DNA from: JANQPX01 sp965204405 | GTDB taxonomy: Bacteria; Pseudomonadota; Alphaproteobacteria; Geminicoccales; Geminicoccaceae | DNA: 64,000 bases | Assembly: GCA_965204405.1 (NCBI GenBank) | Contig: CBDBEN010000003.1 | Coordinates: forward strand, 248,001 to 312,000 | Direction: 5' to 3' | Part shown: piece by piece, positions 25,225 through 34,087 of the stretch | Numbering within the stretch: position 1 is the first letter of the stretch | Layout: each line of letters starts with the position of its first letter | Notes under the pieces: model-generated | The model's input: only the letters and a program-made list of their open reading frames with translations | Database searches by the model: none | Told to the model about the DNA's origin: nothing | Translations under genes and position numbers: made by a program

Positions 25225-26407
25225 CTTGGCCGGTCATGATCATGGCGAAAATGGCGGGGTCCGTCACACCTTCGGAACCGATCAGCAGCACGCGGGACCG
25301 CCTATCAAGACCAAGTTTTGCTGAAAGGTCATTGTCGTGGCGCGCGGCGATCAGCGCGGCCAGTCCGGCAATCCCGCTTTCGCCTGCTTCGATGGCCGGA
25401 TCACCTTCGTGCGGCTGGGCCAGCAATCGAACGGTAGGAGCAACGATGGATTCCGGAATTGTCAGGAAGTCCTCTGCCTCTTCGGCAAGAATTTCCCACG
25501 CAAGCTCGGACGGCTCTCCGCAGGAGAGCCCCGCCATGAGAGTTTCCTTCAGCACGGTCACATTTGTCGCCGCGCCGGTCTTGGCACTTTCGAAAAGACA
25601 GGGTGCCAGTTCGGGTTCAACGATGATCACGCGCGGCGCGTCATCACCCCATTGTTGACGAAACCCGGCCGCCACGCCGGCGGCAAGCCCTCCGACACCG
25701 CCTTGCAGGAAAACATGGGTCGGCGCCTGGTCCAGTACGTCACAGATCTCCCGGGTCATCACCCCATAGCCCGACATCACATCGCGTGGCGGCTGGGTAT
25801 AGCCGGTCCAGGAGGTATCGGAGACAATGAACCAGCCATTTTCCTCCGCCTCCTTCTTGGTCATGGCGAGCGAGGCGTCATAGTCGCCGTCAACAGAAAT
25901 GACCTTGGCCCCCAGGTCCCGCATCGCCTGTGCCCGGCCTTCACTGACCTCGGCATGGATATAGATGCGGCAGGGCGCTCCAAAACGCTGGCAACCCCAC
26001 GCCAGGGATCGGCCATGATTGCCGTCGGTGGCTGACACCAGCATGATGCCCGCGCATTCGGCCCGATACTTGCCGGTGCGGATATCGGCGATGGTGATGT
26101 CATGCCCGGTCCGCCTGGCAATCTCACGCTGCAGCACCCGCTCTGCAGCATAGGCCCCGCCCAATGCCTTGAAGCTGCCCAACCCGAACCGTGAGCCCTC
26201 ATCCTTATAAAGGATCTCGCCGACGCCGATCCGCGCGGCGAGTGCTGCAAGCGGAACCAGCGGCGTTGCAGCATAGCCTTCCCATTGCGTAATCTCGGAT
26301 CTCGCCTCGGCAAAATTCTCGACCGACAGAACCCGGAGAGCGGCATCGCCCGTTTTTCGTGTTGCCGACACATGGTGCAGCTTGGCAGTTGGGAGGTCTG
26401 GGGTCAT
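25214..26407 (-). CDS. dpaL: Diaminopropionate ammonia-lyase
   Basis: This 397-residue protein is a fold-type II PLP enzyme. The Schiff-base lysine is in GLGSFKALGGAYA, the substrate-binding loop is VSATDGNHGRSLAWG, and the phosphate-cup glycine loop is LQGGVGGLAAGVAA. These agree with 2,3-diaminopropionate ammonia-lyase (DpaL/YgeX), which converts 2,3-diaminopropionate to pyruvate and two ammonia. The gene overlaps the M20 deacylase stop by 4 bp and the M24 hydrolase start by 11 bp, so the three are translationally coupled. In known ectoine clusters this place is often taken by EutB, a threonine-dehydratase-like enzyme, so a role on a diaminobutyrate derivative cannot be excluded. Confidence 0.84.
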   Translation of the reverse strand: MTPDLPTAKLHHVSATRKTGDAALRVLSVENFAEARSEITQWEGYAATPLVPLAALAARIGVGEILYKDEGSRFGLGSFKALGGAYAAERVLQREIARRTGHDITIADIRTGKYRAECAGIMLVSATDGNHGRSLAWGCQRFGAPCRIYIHAEVSEGRAQAMRDLGAKVISVDGDYDASLAMTKKEAEENGWFIVSDTSWTGYTQPPRDVMSGYGVMTREICDVLDQAPTHVFLQGGVGGLAAGVAAGFRQQWGDDAPRVIIVEPELAPCLFESAKTGAATNVTVLKETLMAGLSCGEPSELAWEILAEEAEDFLTIPESIVAPTVRLLAQPHEGDPAIEAGESGIAGLAALIAARHDNDLSAKLGLDRRSRVLLIGSEGVTDPAIFAMIMTGQDAA

Positions 26408-27555
26408 CGAGTTTCCTGTCTGGCTGGAAGGCGATCGCGGACCAGCGCCGCCCAGAAAGCAGCACCAATCGGCAACAGAGCATCGTTGAAATCATAATCC
26501 GCCGCATGCAGCGGCTGGCCGTTCGAGCCTTCCTCGCCATTGCCCAGGAGGAGAAAACAGCCGGGAACGGCTGCGGCGAAATGGGCAAAATCTTCGGAAC
26601 CGCTTATCGGCGGGCGATCATCGATGGTCTCCAGCCCCGCGGTTCGTGCGGCGCGCACCACGGCCTCGGTGGGGACGGGCGCGTTGATGGTCTCGATGAA
26701 TTCTGCGTTGAACGTCATGGTGACATCGACCCCATGGGCTGCCGCCACACCATCCACGATCTGGCGCATGAACCGCTCGACGGCGAGACGATCTTCAGGC
26801 ACGCGGGCGCGCACATCGCCTTTGAGCGTGGCATGGCCGGGCAGCACATTGCGCTGCCCATCACTCAGAAATTCCGTTACCGAAACGACAGCGCCTGCAC
26901 TGGGCGCCAGCTTCCTTGCGACGATGGTTTGTAATGCCTGCACCATCTCGGCGCCCACCGTGATCGCATCGACGCCTACATGGGGCATGGAGGCATGGCC
27001 GCCCTGGCCCATGATCTCGATCTCAAAGAGGCTTTCGCTCGCGCAGATCTGGCCGACCCGGGTGGAAACCTGCCCGACAGGTTCACCCGGCATATTATGA
27101 ATGGCGTAGACCTCGTCGACGGGGAAACGCTCAAAAAGCCCTTCGTCGATCATGGCTTTTGCACCCAGCCCGAGCTCCTCATTGGGCTGAAAGATGAACA
27201 CCACCGTGCCATCGAAGTCCGGATCACGCGATAACATCTCGGCAGCGCCAAGGAGCATGGTCGTGTGGCCGTCATGCCCGCAGGCATGCATGACGCCGGG
27301 CGTGGCCGATATATGGTCGTGCGTGCTGATCTCCTGGATGGGCAGGGCGTCCATATCAGCGCGCAACCCGATCGCCCGGTTGCCGCCGCCTTTTTTGAGA
27401 ACACCGATAACGCCGGCCCCTTCGTGCACCTCCAGACCAAGCCCACGCAGAACGCCCGCCACCTTGGCTTTGGTGCGCTCTTCCTGAAAGCCCAGTTCAG
27501 GATTGCGATGAAAGTCACGCCGCAGCGCGGTCAGCTTTTGGTGAAACTCATCCAT
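26404..27555 (-). CDS. M20 family amidohydrolase (hippurate hydrolase/N-acyl amino acid deacylase-like)
   Basis: The start is the ATG at 27553-27555, with AAGGAGG 7 nt upstream; the frame extends to 27582. The 383-residue protein has M20D features: RRDFHRNPELGFQE, LRADMDALPIQE (metal Asp), MHACGHDGHTTMLL (metal Cys/His region), FQPNEELGLGAKAMI (catalytic Glu pair) and GQGGHASMPHVGVD for the dimerisation domain. Enzymes of this family cleave N-acyl groups from amino acids. Here the protein probably removes an acyl group from the product of the M24 enzyme, standing in for DoeB/EutE, which belongs to a different family and is not seen in the window. That substitution is inference. Confidence 0.86.
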   Translation of the reverse strand: MDEFHQKLTALRRDFHRNPELGFQEERTKAKVAGVLRGLGLEVHEGAGVIGVLKKGGGNRAIGLRADMDALPIQEISTHDHISATPGVMHACGHDGHTTMLLGAAEMLSRDPDFDGTVVFIFQPNEELGLGAKAMIDEGLFERFPVDEVYAIHNMPGEPVGQVSTRVGQICASESLFEIEIMGQGGHASMPHVGVDAITVGAEMVQALQTIVARKLAPSAGAVVSVTEFLSDGQRNVLPGHATLKGDVRARVPEDRLAVERFMRQIVDGVAAAHGVDVTMTFNAEFIETINAPVPTEAVVRAARTAGLETIDDRPPISGSEDFAHFAAAVPGCFLLLGNGEEGSNGQPLHAADYDFNDALLPIGAAFWAALVRDRLPARQETR

Positions 27556-27690
27556 GACCAGCCTCCTTTGATTTCCCAACAATTTATAGAACTGGACCGA
27601 GATTTGGCGTCAATGATTCAATCGCCGTTGAGAAAATGTGTTTCCAATAGCGCCGGAGCTGATCTTTTTCAGAACGAGGTGATCATACCC

Positions 27691-28458
27691 CTAGCGATTC
27701 ACGATCGCATGGGCCGAAAACTCCGCAAGCTCTCCGCGCCAGATCTGGCGTCCGAAGCAAAATGCCTCCCCTGCCTTGTCCCGGATCACCTGCTCCAGCT
27801 CCATGGCCGCAAAATGAGGGGCGAGCCCCAGGAGCTTGGCCTCATCCGCGTGAAGAGCACGCATGCGGATCACGATGTCGCCGGTGTGAGCGAAGGTTTC
27901 GAAATGCTGCTCCAGAAGCTTCGTCGTCGACTGGCGGAGATCATGGCTCAAGAGCTCCGGAAATCGCCGGGCGATGACATATTCGGTCTCGAAAAAGGCA
28001 GCATGCCCCTTGATCCTGAAAAGCCGCGTGTATTCATGAAGCTCCTCGCCGGCCGGCACCGACAAGCCCGCCGAAAGCCGGGCGTCTGCTTTGGTCGTTC
28101 CGCAGGATATCAGCTCAATCTCCAGCCCGGCCCTGCTAGCCTCGGTATCGGCGGCAAAACTGACCATATTGCTGACGTCGTATTTCAGACGTTTAGGCGA
28201 AACGAAACGCCCTTTCCGTCCTTCGCTGTAGGCAAGTCCTTCGGCCTCCATGGCCTCCAGTGCACGGCGCGCCGTCATTCGGCTGACACCATGAAGTTCG
28301 GCCACCACGCGCTCGGAAGGCAGAGCGGCATGCTCCGACAGGCCGCTGGCGATGTCTTGCCTCAACTGATCGACAATCAGCCTGAAGCGCGGCGGGGGTG
28401 TGGAAGATTTGGCAGATGGTTCAGGCATCCGGGAGCTGCTCCAAGTTTTTTTTGCCAT
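27691..28458 (-). CDS. GntR family regulator, HutC/UTRA subfamily
   Basis: The 255-residue product has the winged-helix domain with LPSERVVAELHGVSRMTARRAL, split here as LPSERVVAELHGV and SRMTARRALEAM, and a C-terminal UTRA ligand-binding domain (ADARLSAGLSVPAGEELHEYTRLF split as SVPAGEELHEYTRLF; FETEYVIARRFPEL). It heads the minus operon M20-DpaL-M24-cupin and is divergent from the PhyH oxygenase operon. Two perfect GGTATATACC palindromes in the 70-bp divergent gap fit the HutC-type operator consensus GTn(n)TAnAC, so it probably represses both operons and itself. The effector is likely an intermediate of the pathway. An N-terminal extension of about 25 residues precedes the HTH. Confidence 0.88.
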   Translation of the reverse strand: MAKKTWSSSRMPEPSAKSSTPPPRFRLIVDQLRQDIASGLSEHAALPSERVVAELHGVSRMTARRALEAMEAEGLAYSEGRKGRFVSPKRLKYDVSNMVSFAADTEASRAGLEIELISCGTTKADARLSAGLSVPAGEELHEYTRLFRIKGHAAFFETEYVIARRFPELLSHDLRQSTTKLLEQHFETFAHTGDIVIRMRALHADEAKLLGLAPHFAAMELEQVIRDKAGEAFCFGRQIWRGELAEFSAHAIVNR

Positions 28459-28468
28459 AACACATCAA

Positions 28469-28503
28469 TTGGTATATACCAAGAACTCTGCTGGTATATA
28501 CCA
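28469..28503. promoter_or_regulatory. Tandem GntR/HutC-type operators
   Basis: TTGGTATATACCAA (28469-28482) and TGGTATATACCA (28492-28503) are perfect palindromes with centres 22 bp apart. They lie between the start of the GntR/UTRA gene and the divergent oxygenase gene, so a dimer on each site could control both directions. Confidence 0.75.
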
Positions 28504-28528
28504 AATAGCTCGAATTGGGGAGAACGTC

Positions 28529-29398
28529 GTGGCGGCCCTTACGCAGGATCAGAAGGACCAGTTCTGGCGAGACGGCATCTTGGTGGTCGAAGACGCCGTG
28601 ACCCCGGAAGAATTGGAGAAATTGCGCAAGGTATTCACGGGATGGGTCGAAGAGAGCCGACATCACGATGACGACTATGGCGAGACCCTCGACGGGCGCG
28701 CGCGCTTTGACCTAGAACCCGGACATACTGCTGAGGCTCCCGCCTTGCGCCGGGTGCAGTCGCCGGAGGAAATCTCCGATGTCTATGCCTATGTCATGCG
28801 CAACGCTCGAACGGTCGACGTTGTTGCGGAGCTTATCGGCCCGGCGATCAGGTTTCACCACGGCAAGGTCAATTCGAAGCTGCCGGGAGCAGCGACCAAG
28901 GTAAAGTTCCATCAGGACTTTACATTCCAGCCGATGACCAATGACGACCTGATCACGGCACTTCTGTTTGTCGATGAGGTGACCCTGGAAAACGGGCCGC
29001 TCGAGGTGGTGCCTGGCTCCCACAAGGGGCCACTCCATTCCCTCTGGCATGACGGCGTGTTCACCGGCGCCGTGGCCGATGAAGTCGTCGACGAGCACCA
29101 GGACAGGATCATCAAATGCACGGGCAAAGCGGGCTCCGTTTGCCTGATGCACTCAAGCCTGCTGCATGGATCGGCGCCCAATCTGTCCGACAGGCCGCGC
29201 ACGCTCTACATCGCGACCTATTACGCCGAGGACGCGATCGAGTTGAGCCCCAACGCCCTGCCCAGCACCTATACGCACGAACTTGTCCGCGGCGTGCCAT
29301 CAGGCCGTGTGCGCTGCACGGCTTACGAAATGCAGCTCCCGGAGGTTCCGAAGGACACGTCATTCTTTGCGCAGCAAGCGGTGTCGGAGACAGGCTGA
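28529..29398 (+). CDS. Phytanoyl-CoA dioxygenase (PhyH) family oxygenase
   Basis: I place the start at the GTG at 28529 because GGGGAG is 6 nt upstream and the open frame before it overlaps the operators. The 289-residue protein is an Fe(II)/2-oxoglutarate oxygenase: the H-x-D motif is in KVKFHQDFTFQ and the distal His in SSLLHGSAPNLS, followed by the Arg in DRPRTLYIATYY that would bind 2-oxoglutarate. It lacks the long EctD signature, so it is not a typical ectoine hydroxylase. It opens an operon with a dimethylglycine-dehydrogenase-like protein and a PLP enzyme. Hydroxylation leading to removal of an N- or C-substituent is plausible; the substrate is unknown. Confidence 0.85.
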   Translation: MAALTQDQKDQFWRDGILVVEDAVTPEELEKLRKVFTGWVEESRHHDDDYGETLDGRARFDLEPGHTAEAPALRRVQSPEEISDVYAYVMRNARTVDVVAELIGPAIRFHHGKVNSKLPGAATKVKFHQDFTFQPMTNDDLITALLFVDEVTLENGPLEVVPGSHKGPLHSLWHDGVFTGAVADEVVDEHQDRIIKCTGKAGSVCLMHSSLLHGSAPNLSDRPRTLYIATYYAEDAIELSPNALPSTYTHELVRGVPSGRVRCTAYEMQLPEVPKDTSFFAQQAVSETG

Positions 29399-29594
29399 CC
29401 TTCACCCCGTAGAACGAAGGCTGGATCATGAACAATAGCGGCTAGCGTGAGGGCGCCGCCGGTCATTGCCGAAACGAAGACGTGTCTGATCCAGCCCCAG
29501 GTAAAGAACGCTTCGCTAGTAGGCACCAGGCTTCTTTCCCCAAAAAAACACTTGGAGCCGGATTGATACCTGCTCTTCCAACAGGAACCCGATC

Positions 29595-32045
29595 ATGCGA
29601 AAGCAACTCCCCTCCCATGCCCAAGTCGTCGTTATTGGCGGTGGCATTCATGGCTGTTCGGTGGCTTATCACCTGGCCAAGGAGGGCTGGACCGATGTGG
29701 TCTTGCTGGAGCGCAAGCAGCTTACCAGTGGTACCACATGGCATGCAGCCGGATTGGTCGGGCAGCTGCAGGGCAGCCATGCAACCACCGTCTTTGCCAA
29801 ATACGGGATTGAATTGCTTGAGGAGATCGAGGCCGAAACGGGACAGAACCCAGGCTACCGGCCCTCCGGTTCGATCTCGATCGCGGTGAACGAAGAGCGC
29901 CTGACAGAGCTGAAGCGCAAGGCGGATTTCGCCAAGCTTTTCGACATAGAAGCGCACTATCTCGACACGCCCGAGATCGAGCAGCACTGGCCGCTGATGA
30001 ACCCGGACGGCGTGCTCGGCGGCATCTACATGCCAGGTGACGGTTCGGCCAACCCCGTTGACCTGACAACAGCACTCGCCAAGGGTGCTCGGATGCATGG
30101 CGCGACCATCGCCGAACATGTCAAGGTCGAGGAGGTTCTTGTCGAGAGCGGCAAGGCCAGCGGCGTGCGCACCGACCAAGGCACCATCACCGCCGAATTC
30201 GTCGTCAACTGTGCCGGCATGTGGGCAAGAGAATTGGGCCGGCAGAACGGGGTCGGCGTGCCGCTTCACGCCTGCGAGCATTACTATCTGGTGACCGAGG
30301 CGATCGATGATCTGCCAAGCGATCTTCCGGTGCTGCGCTCCTATTGCGACGGCACCTATTTCAAGGAGGATGCGGGCAAGCTTCTGTTCGGCTTTGCCCA
30401 TAATCGAGCCAAGCCTTGGGGAGCAGACGGTATTCCTGAAGGCTTCTCCTTTGAAAGCCTGCCCTTTGTCGAAGATGACGTGATGGACGTCCTGGAACTG
30501 GCGATGAACCGGGTGCCGCTCCTTCAGGAAGCCGGCATTCGCACCTTCTTCAACGGGCCGGAAAGCTATTCCTATGATGGGCGTTTCACACTTGGCGAAG
30601 CGCCCGACATCAAAGGCTATTTCGTTCTGGCAGGCGTGAACTCGACTGGCATTCAGTCCGGCCCCGGTGCCGGGCGGGCTTTGGCACAATGGATCATGCA
30701 GAGCCACCCGCCAATAGATCTCAGCGAGATGGACCCAAGCCGCTGCGAGGAATTCCAGGCCCGGGACATCTATCTGCGCGAACGAGCACCCGAGACGCTG
30801 GTCCTGACCTACGGGATGCACTGGCCCAACCGACAGCGCGAGACCGCGCGCAACCTTCGCCGCACACCGTTCCACCACGCGCTTAAAGCCTATGGCGCCT
30901 GCTTTGCCGAAGTGCAGGGATGGGAACGCCCGGGCTGGTTCGCGCCCGATGGCGTGGTGCCAGAATACCGGTACAGCTTCGGTCGCCAGAACTGGTTCAC
31001 TTATGCTCAGGAGGAACAGAAGGCGGCACGAGAGGGTGTTGCCATGATCGACTACACGATGCTCGGCAAGCTGATGGTCGAGGGTGCCGATGCCGAGAGC
31101 TTCCTGCAGCGGCTCTGCACCAACGACATGGCCATAGCCAGCGGCCGGGTCGCCTACACCCTGATGCTGAATGAGCGCGGCGGGATCGAAAGCGATGTGA
31201 CCGTTGCGCGTCATGCCGAAGACGCCTTCATGGTCATGAGCTCGATCTCGCACACACGCCGTGACTACCTGCATCTGCACAGCCATATTCAGCCCCACGA
31301 AAACGTTCGCCTGCGCGATGTGACGTCATCCTACGGCGTCCTCGCGATCATGGGCCCGAAAAGCCGTGATTTGCTTGCAGCGGTCAGCGATGTCGATCTG
31401 TCGAACAGGGCTTTTCCCTTCAACAGCCATCGGGCGTTCCATATCGGTCATGCGAAGATCTGGGCGCAACGCCTGTCCTACTCAGGCGAGCTGGGTTGGG
31501 AAATCTTCGTCACCCCCGACTTTGCCGAACATGTCTTCGAGGTCCTGATGGAGGCCGGAAAAGACCACGGCCTGCGCCTGATCGGCAGCGAGGCGCTGAA
31601 TGCGCTGCGCATCGAAAAGGGTTTTCTTCATTGGGGGCATGATATGGCGTATACTGAAGCGCCGCATCAGATGGGGCTCGACTTTATCTGCAAGCCAAGC
31701 AAGGGCATCCCGTTCATCGGGTCCGAAGCCTATCTGGCACGCAAAGCGGAACACGAGGGCCCCTTTCTCTGCTCGATTAAGCTGCGCGACCCCGAACCGC
31801 TCCTTCATCACAACGAACCGGTGCTTCGACATGGCGAGGTCGCTGGCTATGTAACCGCAGGCGCCTATGGCTACACGACCGGGGCCGCGGTGGGTTTATG
31901 TCTTTTATCGGCGCCGGAAGGTGCAGGAGACAAGACTGCAATCGAAGAAGGAGATTACACCGTAATGGTCGAAGGACGAGAAATAGCCGCCGATGTTGGC
32001 CTGACACCGTTCTACGATCCCAAAAGCAAACGCATGTTTACCTAA
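29595..32045 (+). CDS. FAD-dependent dimethylglycine/sarcosine dehydrogenase-like protein with GcvT domain
   Basis: The 816-residue protein has a DAO-type FAD domain in the N-terminal half: the dinucleotide-binding VVVIGGGIHGCSVAYHLA and TSGTTWHAAGL, the family site where FAD is covalently bound near the His. The C-terminal half contains an aminomethyltransferase (GcvT-like) folate domain (EGVAMIDYTMLGKLMVEG, SYSGELGWEIFV, LRIEKGFLHWGHD). Such proteins demethylate dimethylglycine, sarcosine or related N-methyl compounds and pass the carbon to tetrahydrofolate. It lies 196 bp downstream of the PhyH oxygenase with AGGAA before the ATG. The combination with the PhyH enzyme suggests degradation of an N-methylated compound, but its identity is not visible. 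Confidence 0.86.
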   Translation: MRKQLPSHAQVVVIGGGIHGCSVAYHLAKEGWTDVVLLERKQLTSGTTWHAAGLVGQLQGSHATTVFAKYGIELLEEIEAETGQNPGYRPSGSISIAVNEERLTELKRKADFAKLFDIEAHYLDTPEIEQHWPLMNPDGVLGGIYMPGDGSANPVDLTTALAKGARMHGATIAEHVKVEEVLVESGKASGVRTDQGTITAEFVVNCAGMWARELGRQNGVGVPLHACEHYYLVTEAIDDLPSDLPVLRSYCDGTYFKEDAGKLLFGFAHNRAKPWGADGIPEGFSFESLPFVEDDVMDVLELAMNRVPLLQEAGIRTFFNGPESYSYDGRFTLGEAPDIKGYFVLAGVNSTGIQSGPGAGRALAQWIMQSHPPIDLSEMDPSRCEEFQARDIYLRERAPETLVLTYGMHWPNRQRETARNLRRTPFHHALKAYGACFAEVQGWERPGWFAPDGVVPEYRYSFGRQNWFTYAQEEQKAAREGVAMIDYTMLGKLMVEGADAESFLQRLCTNDMAIASGRVAYTLMLNERGGIESDVTVARHAEDAFMVMSSISHTRRDYLHLHSHIQPHENVRLRDVTSSYGVLAIMGPKSRDLLAAVSDVDLSNRAFPFNSHRAFHIGHAKIWAQRLSYSGELGWEIFVTPDFAEHVFEVLMEAGKDHGLRLIGSEALNALRIEKGFLHWGHDMAYTEAPHQMGLDFICKPSKGIPFIGSEAYLARKAEHEGPFLCSIKLRDPEPLLHHNEPVLRHGEVAGYVTAGAYGYTTGAAVGLCLLSAPEGAGDKTAIEEGDYTVMVEGREIAADVGLTPFYDPKSKRMFT

Positions 32046-32239
32046 TACCGACCATGCAAAAGCCGAAAGCCGGCTGAGAAGCCAACCACCAACACTCTTG
32101 CAGCCGACATGAGCTGCTTCTCAAACAAAAATGGCGATGTGGTGATGAATTTCATCGCGCTTTTCTCGATATTTGCGAATTTCTCTCCTGCATGCCACCT
32201 ATTCTTGAAGCTGGCATCATCGGTATGGAGGAGATTTGC

Positions 32240-33712
32240 ATGATCGCGGGGCTAGAAACCGACATTGTCGATAACGAGGCGTATGACCGAAATGTCGAAC
32301 GCTTGAAGAGTGTCGGGCTGGTTCTTCCCCGCCTCTCGGAGCTTGCTGATCCGCCGGCCGAACTCGCCTCGAAAATGGCCGAAATCTCGGATGCCGACCC
32401 CGATGCGCCGGATCCGCGAAACCTATTCAGAGTGCACTGGCACAACGGGACTGATCGCAGGAGCCTGGTCGACGTGCCGGAGCACTTGATCCTCCCCGAG
32501 GCGCTGACGGGTGTTAAGGCGAAAATTGTCGTAGCGCTCGGCAACCGGTTTCCGATGATCGATACCCATAAGGTTCTCGCCGCCTATGGCTGCCTGATCC
32601 CACGTTTGATGTCCGGTGCTTTCGATGCCACCCGTCACCGGGCGGTCTGGCCGTCGACGGGAAATTACTGCCGGGGCGGCGTCGCGATCGCCACCCTGCT
32701 TGGCTGCCGGTCCGTCGCCGTTTTGCCCGAAGGCATGAGCCAGGAGCGCTTCGACTGGCTGAACCGATGGCTGGCGGATCCTTCGGATATCTACCGGACG
32801 CCCGGAACCGAGAGCAATGTGAAGGAGATCTATGACGCCTGTCATGACCTCTCGCAAAATCCGGAAAACCTGATCCTGAACCAATTCGCCGAATATGGAA
32901 ATTACGTCATTCACCGCGCGGTCACCGGACCGGCGCTTGAGCGGATCTTCCGGCATGTGAATACGGACGGCAACATGACCGCCCGCGCCTTCGTGGCGGC
33001 GACGGGATCGGCAGGCACCCTTGCCGCCGGCGATCACTTAAAATCGGCGCTCGGCACCGATATCGGCGTGATCGAAGCGCTGGAATGCCCCACGCTCCTC
33101 TATAATGGATATGGTGAGCACAATATTCAGGGCATCGGCGACAAGCATGTGCCGCTGATCCACAATGTCATGAATTCGGACTTCGTCATCGGCGTTTCGG
33201 ATCGCACGACCGATGGGCTGAACTTGGCATTCAACACGACCGCCGGTCGCAGCTACCTCGCTGACTACCGTGGCATCGGACAGGAGGATATCGCAGCCCT
33301 TTCCGATCTCGGCCTGTCATCTCTCGCGAATATTCTCGGCGCGATCAAATATGCGAAATATCAAGACCTCGGCACCGATGACGTTGTTCTGACGGTCGCA
33401 ACAGATGCTGCAGCGATGTATCAGACCGAACTCGGCATCGCCGATAAAAAATATCATGCTGGGAAATTCGATCAGGTTCTGGCGGCCGAAACCTTTGGAC
33501 GTGCCGTCTTGGGAGCGACGACCGATCACATGATCGAACTGACCCGCCCTGAGCGTGAACGCGTGTTCAGTCTTGGGTACTACACCTGGGTCGAACAGCA
33601 GGGCATCGACCTCGATCACTTTGACCAGCGCCGCGATCAGTCGTTCTGGAATGACATGATGTCGCTTCTGCCCGTCTGGGATGGCATGATCGACGCGTTC
33701 AACCACGCCTAG
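32240..33712 (+). CDS. PLP-dependent fold-type II enzyme (cysteine synthase-like, about 490 residues)
   Basis: The start is the ATG at 32240, which has GGAGGAG 6 nt upstream; the frame opens at 32192. The 490-residue product is longer than an ordinary cysteine synthase. The likely PLP lysine is in NRFPMIDTHKVLAAYGCL, and the loop WPSTGNYCRGGVAIATLLG corresponds to the SSGN loop of the family. A long C-terminal part (LSSLANILGAIKYAKYQDLG and later) is not found in simple cysteine synthases. Its reaction is not known to me; ammonia- or thiol-eliminating chemistry on an amino acid is possible. It ends the operon of the PhyH and flavoprotein genes, about 195 bp downstream of the latter. Confidence 0.75.
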   Translation: MIAGLETDIVDNEAYDRNVERLKSVGLVLPRLSELADPPAELASKMAEISDADPDAPDPRNLFRVHWHNGTDRRSLVDVPEHLILPEALTGVKAKIVVALGNRFPMIDTHKVLAAYGCLIPRLMSGAFDATRHRAVWPSTGNYCRGGVAIATLLGCRSVAVLPEGMSQERFDWLNRWLADPSDIYRTPGTESNVKEIYDACHDLSQNPENLILNQFAEYGNYVIHRAVTGPALERIFRHVNTDGNMTARAFVAATGSAGTLAAGDHLKSALGTDIGVIEALECPTLLYNGYGEHNIQGIGDKHVPLIHNVMNSDFVIGVSDRTTDGLNLAFNTTAGRSYLADYRGIGQEDIAALSDLGLSSLANILGAIKYAKYQDLGTDDVVLTVATDAAAMYQTELGIADKKYHAGKFDQVLAAETFGRAVLGATTDHMIELTRPERERVFSLGYYTWVEQQGIDLDHFDQRRDQSFWNDMMSLLPVWDGMIDAFNHA

Positions 33713-34087
33713 CGGTGTAACACGCGAACCTCGAAAGCTGCCGTCAGCCACGAGGCACTGGGGCGTTGTATCGTACCGAAAACGTCAACAACGGCTTGCA
33801 GACACGCATCTTTTCGAAATCCGTCGCCAATCGGCCAGGATTATCTTGGCGTTCTTGACGACCTGTTCGGATGCGTACGCATTCCTTTCATTTGATTTCA
33901 AATCAGCCTTCGGAAAAGCCGCACGCACACATTGATCGAGGCGGGGTAAGCCGCAAGGAGAAGGTCAAAGGATGCAAACCGGTAGACCTGCATCCTTCGC
34001 CTGCCGGCAGGCAACTTCGCTCTTGACAGATATAATATATTCGTAAAAAGTATATTGTGAGACAACTGTTCAAATAATGAGACACCA
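33713..34087. promoter_or_regulatory. Intergenic region with AT-rich promoter and palindrome before the IclR gene
   Basis: This 375-bp region holds no credible gene. Its right end (34020-34080) is AT-rich, with TTGACA at 34023-34028 and several TATA-like hexamers, and a palindrome TTGTGAGACAA at 34055-34065. This is the likely promoter and a possible autoregulatory operator of the IclR gene; the spacing of the -35/-10 pair cannot be fixed by eye. Confidence 0.4.

Noticed and set aside
27265..28671. 468-codon plus-strand frame over the M20 and GntR genes
   Set aside because: It crosses the operators and two genes with clear domains on the minus strand, and has no recognisable product.
28529..29398. 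Ectoine hydroxylase EctD
   Set aside because: The H-x-D and distal His fit PhyH enzymes in general, but the long EctD signature is absent.
29463..31298. 611-codon open frame on the minus strand opposite the flavoprotein gene
   Set aside because: It is the antisense shadow of a high-GC coding gene with clear FAD and GcvT domains; it has no domain and no ribosome binding site.
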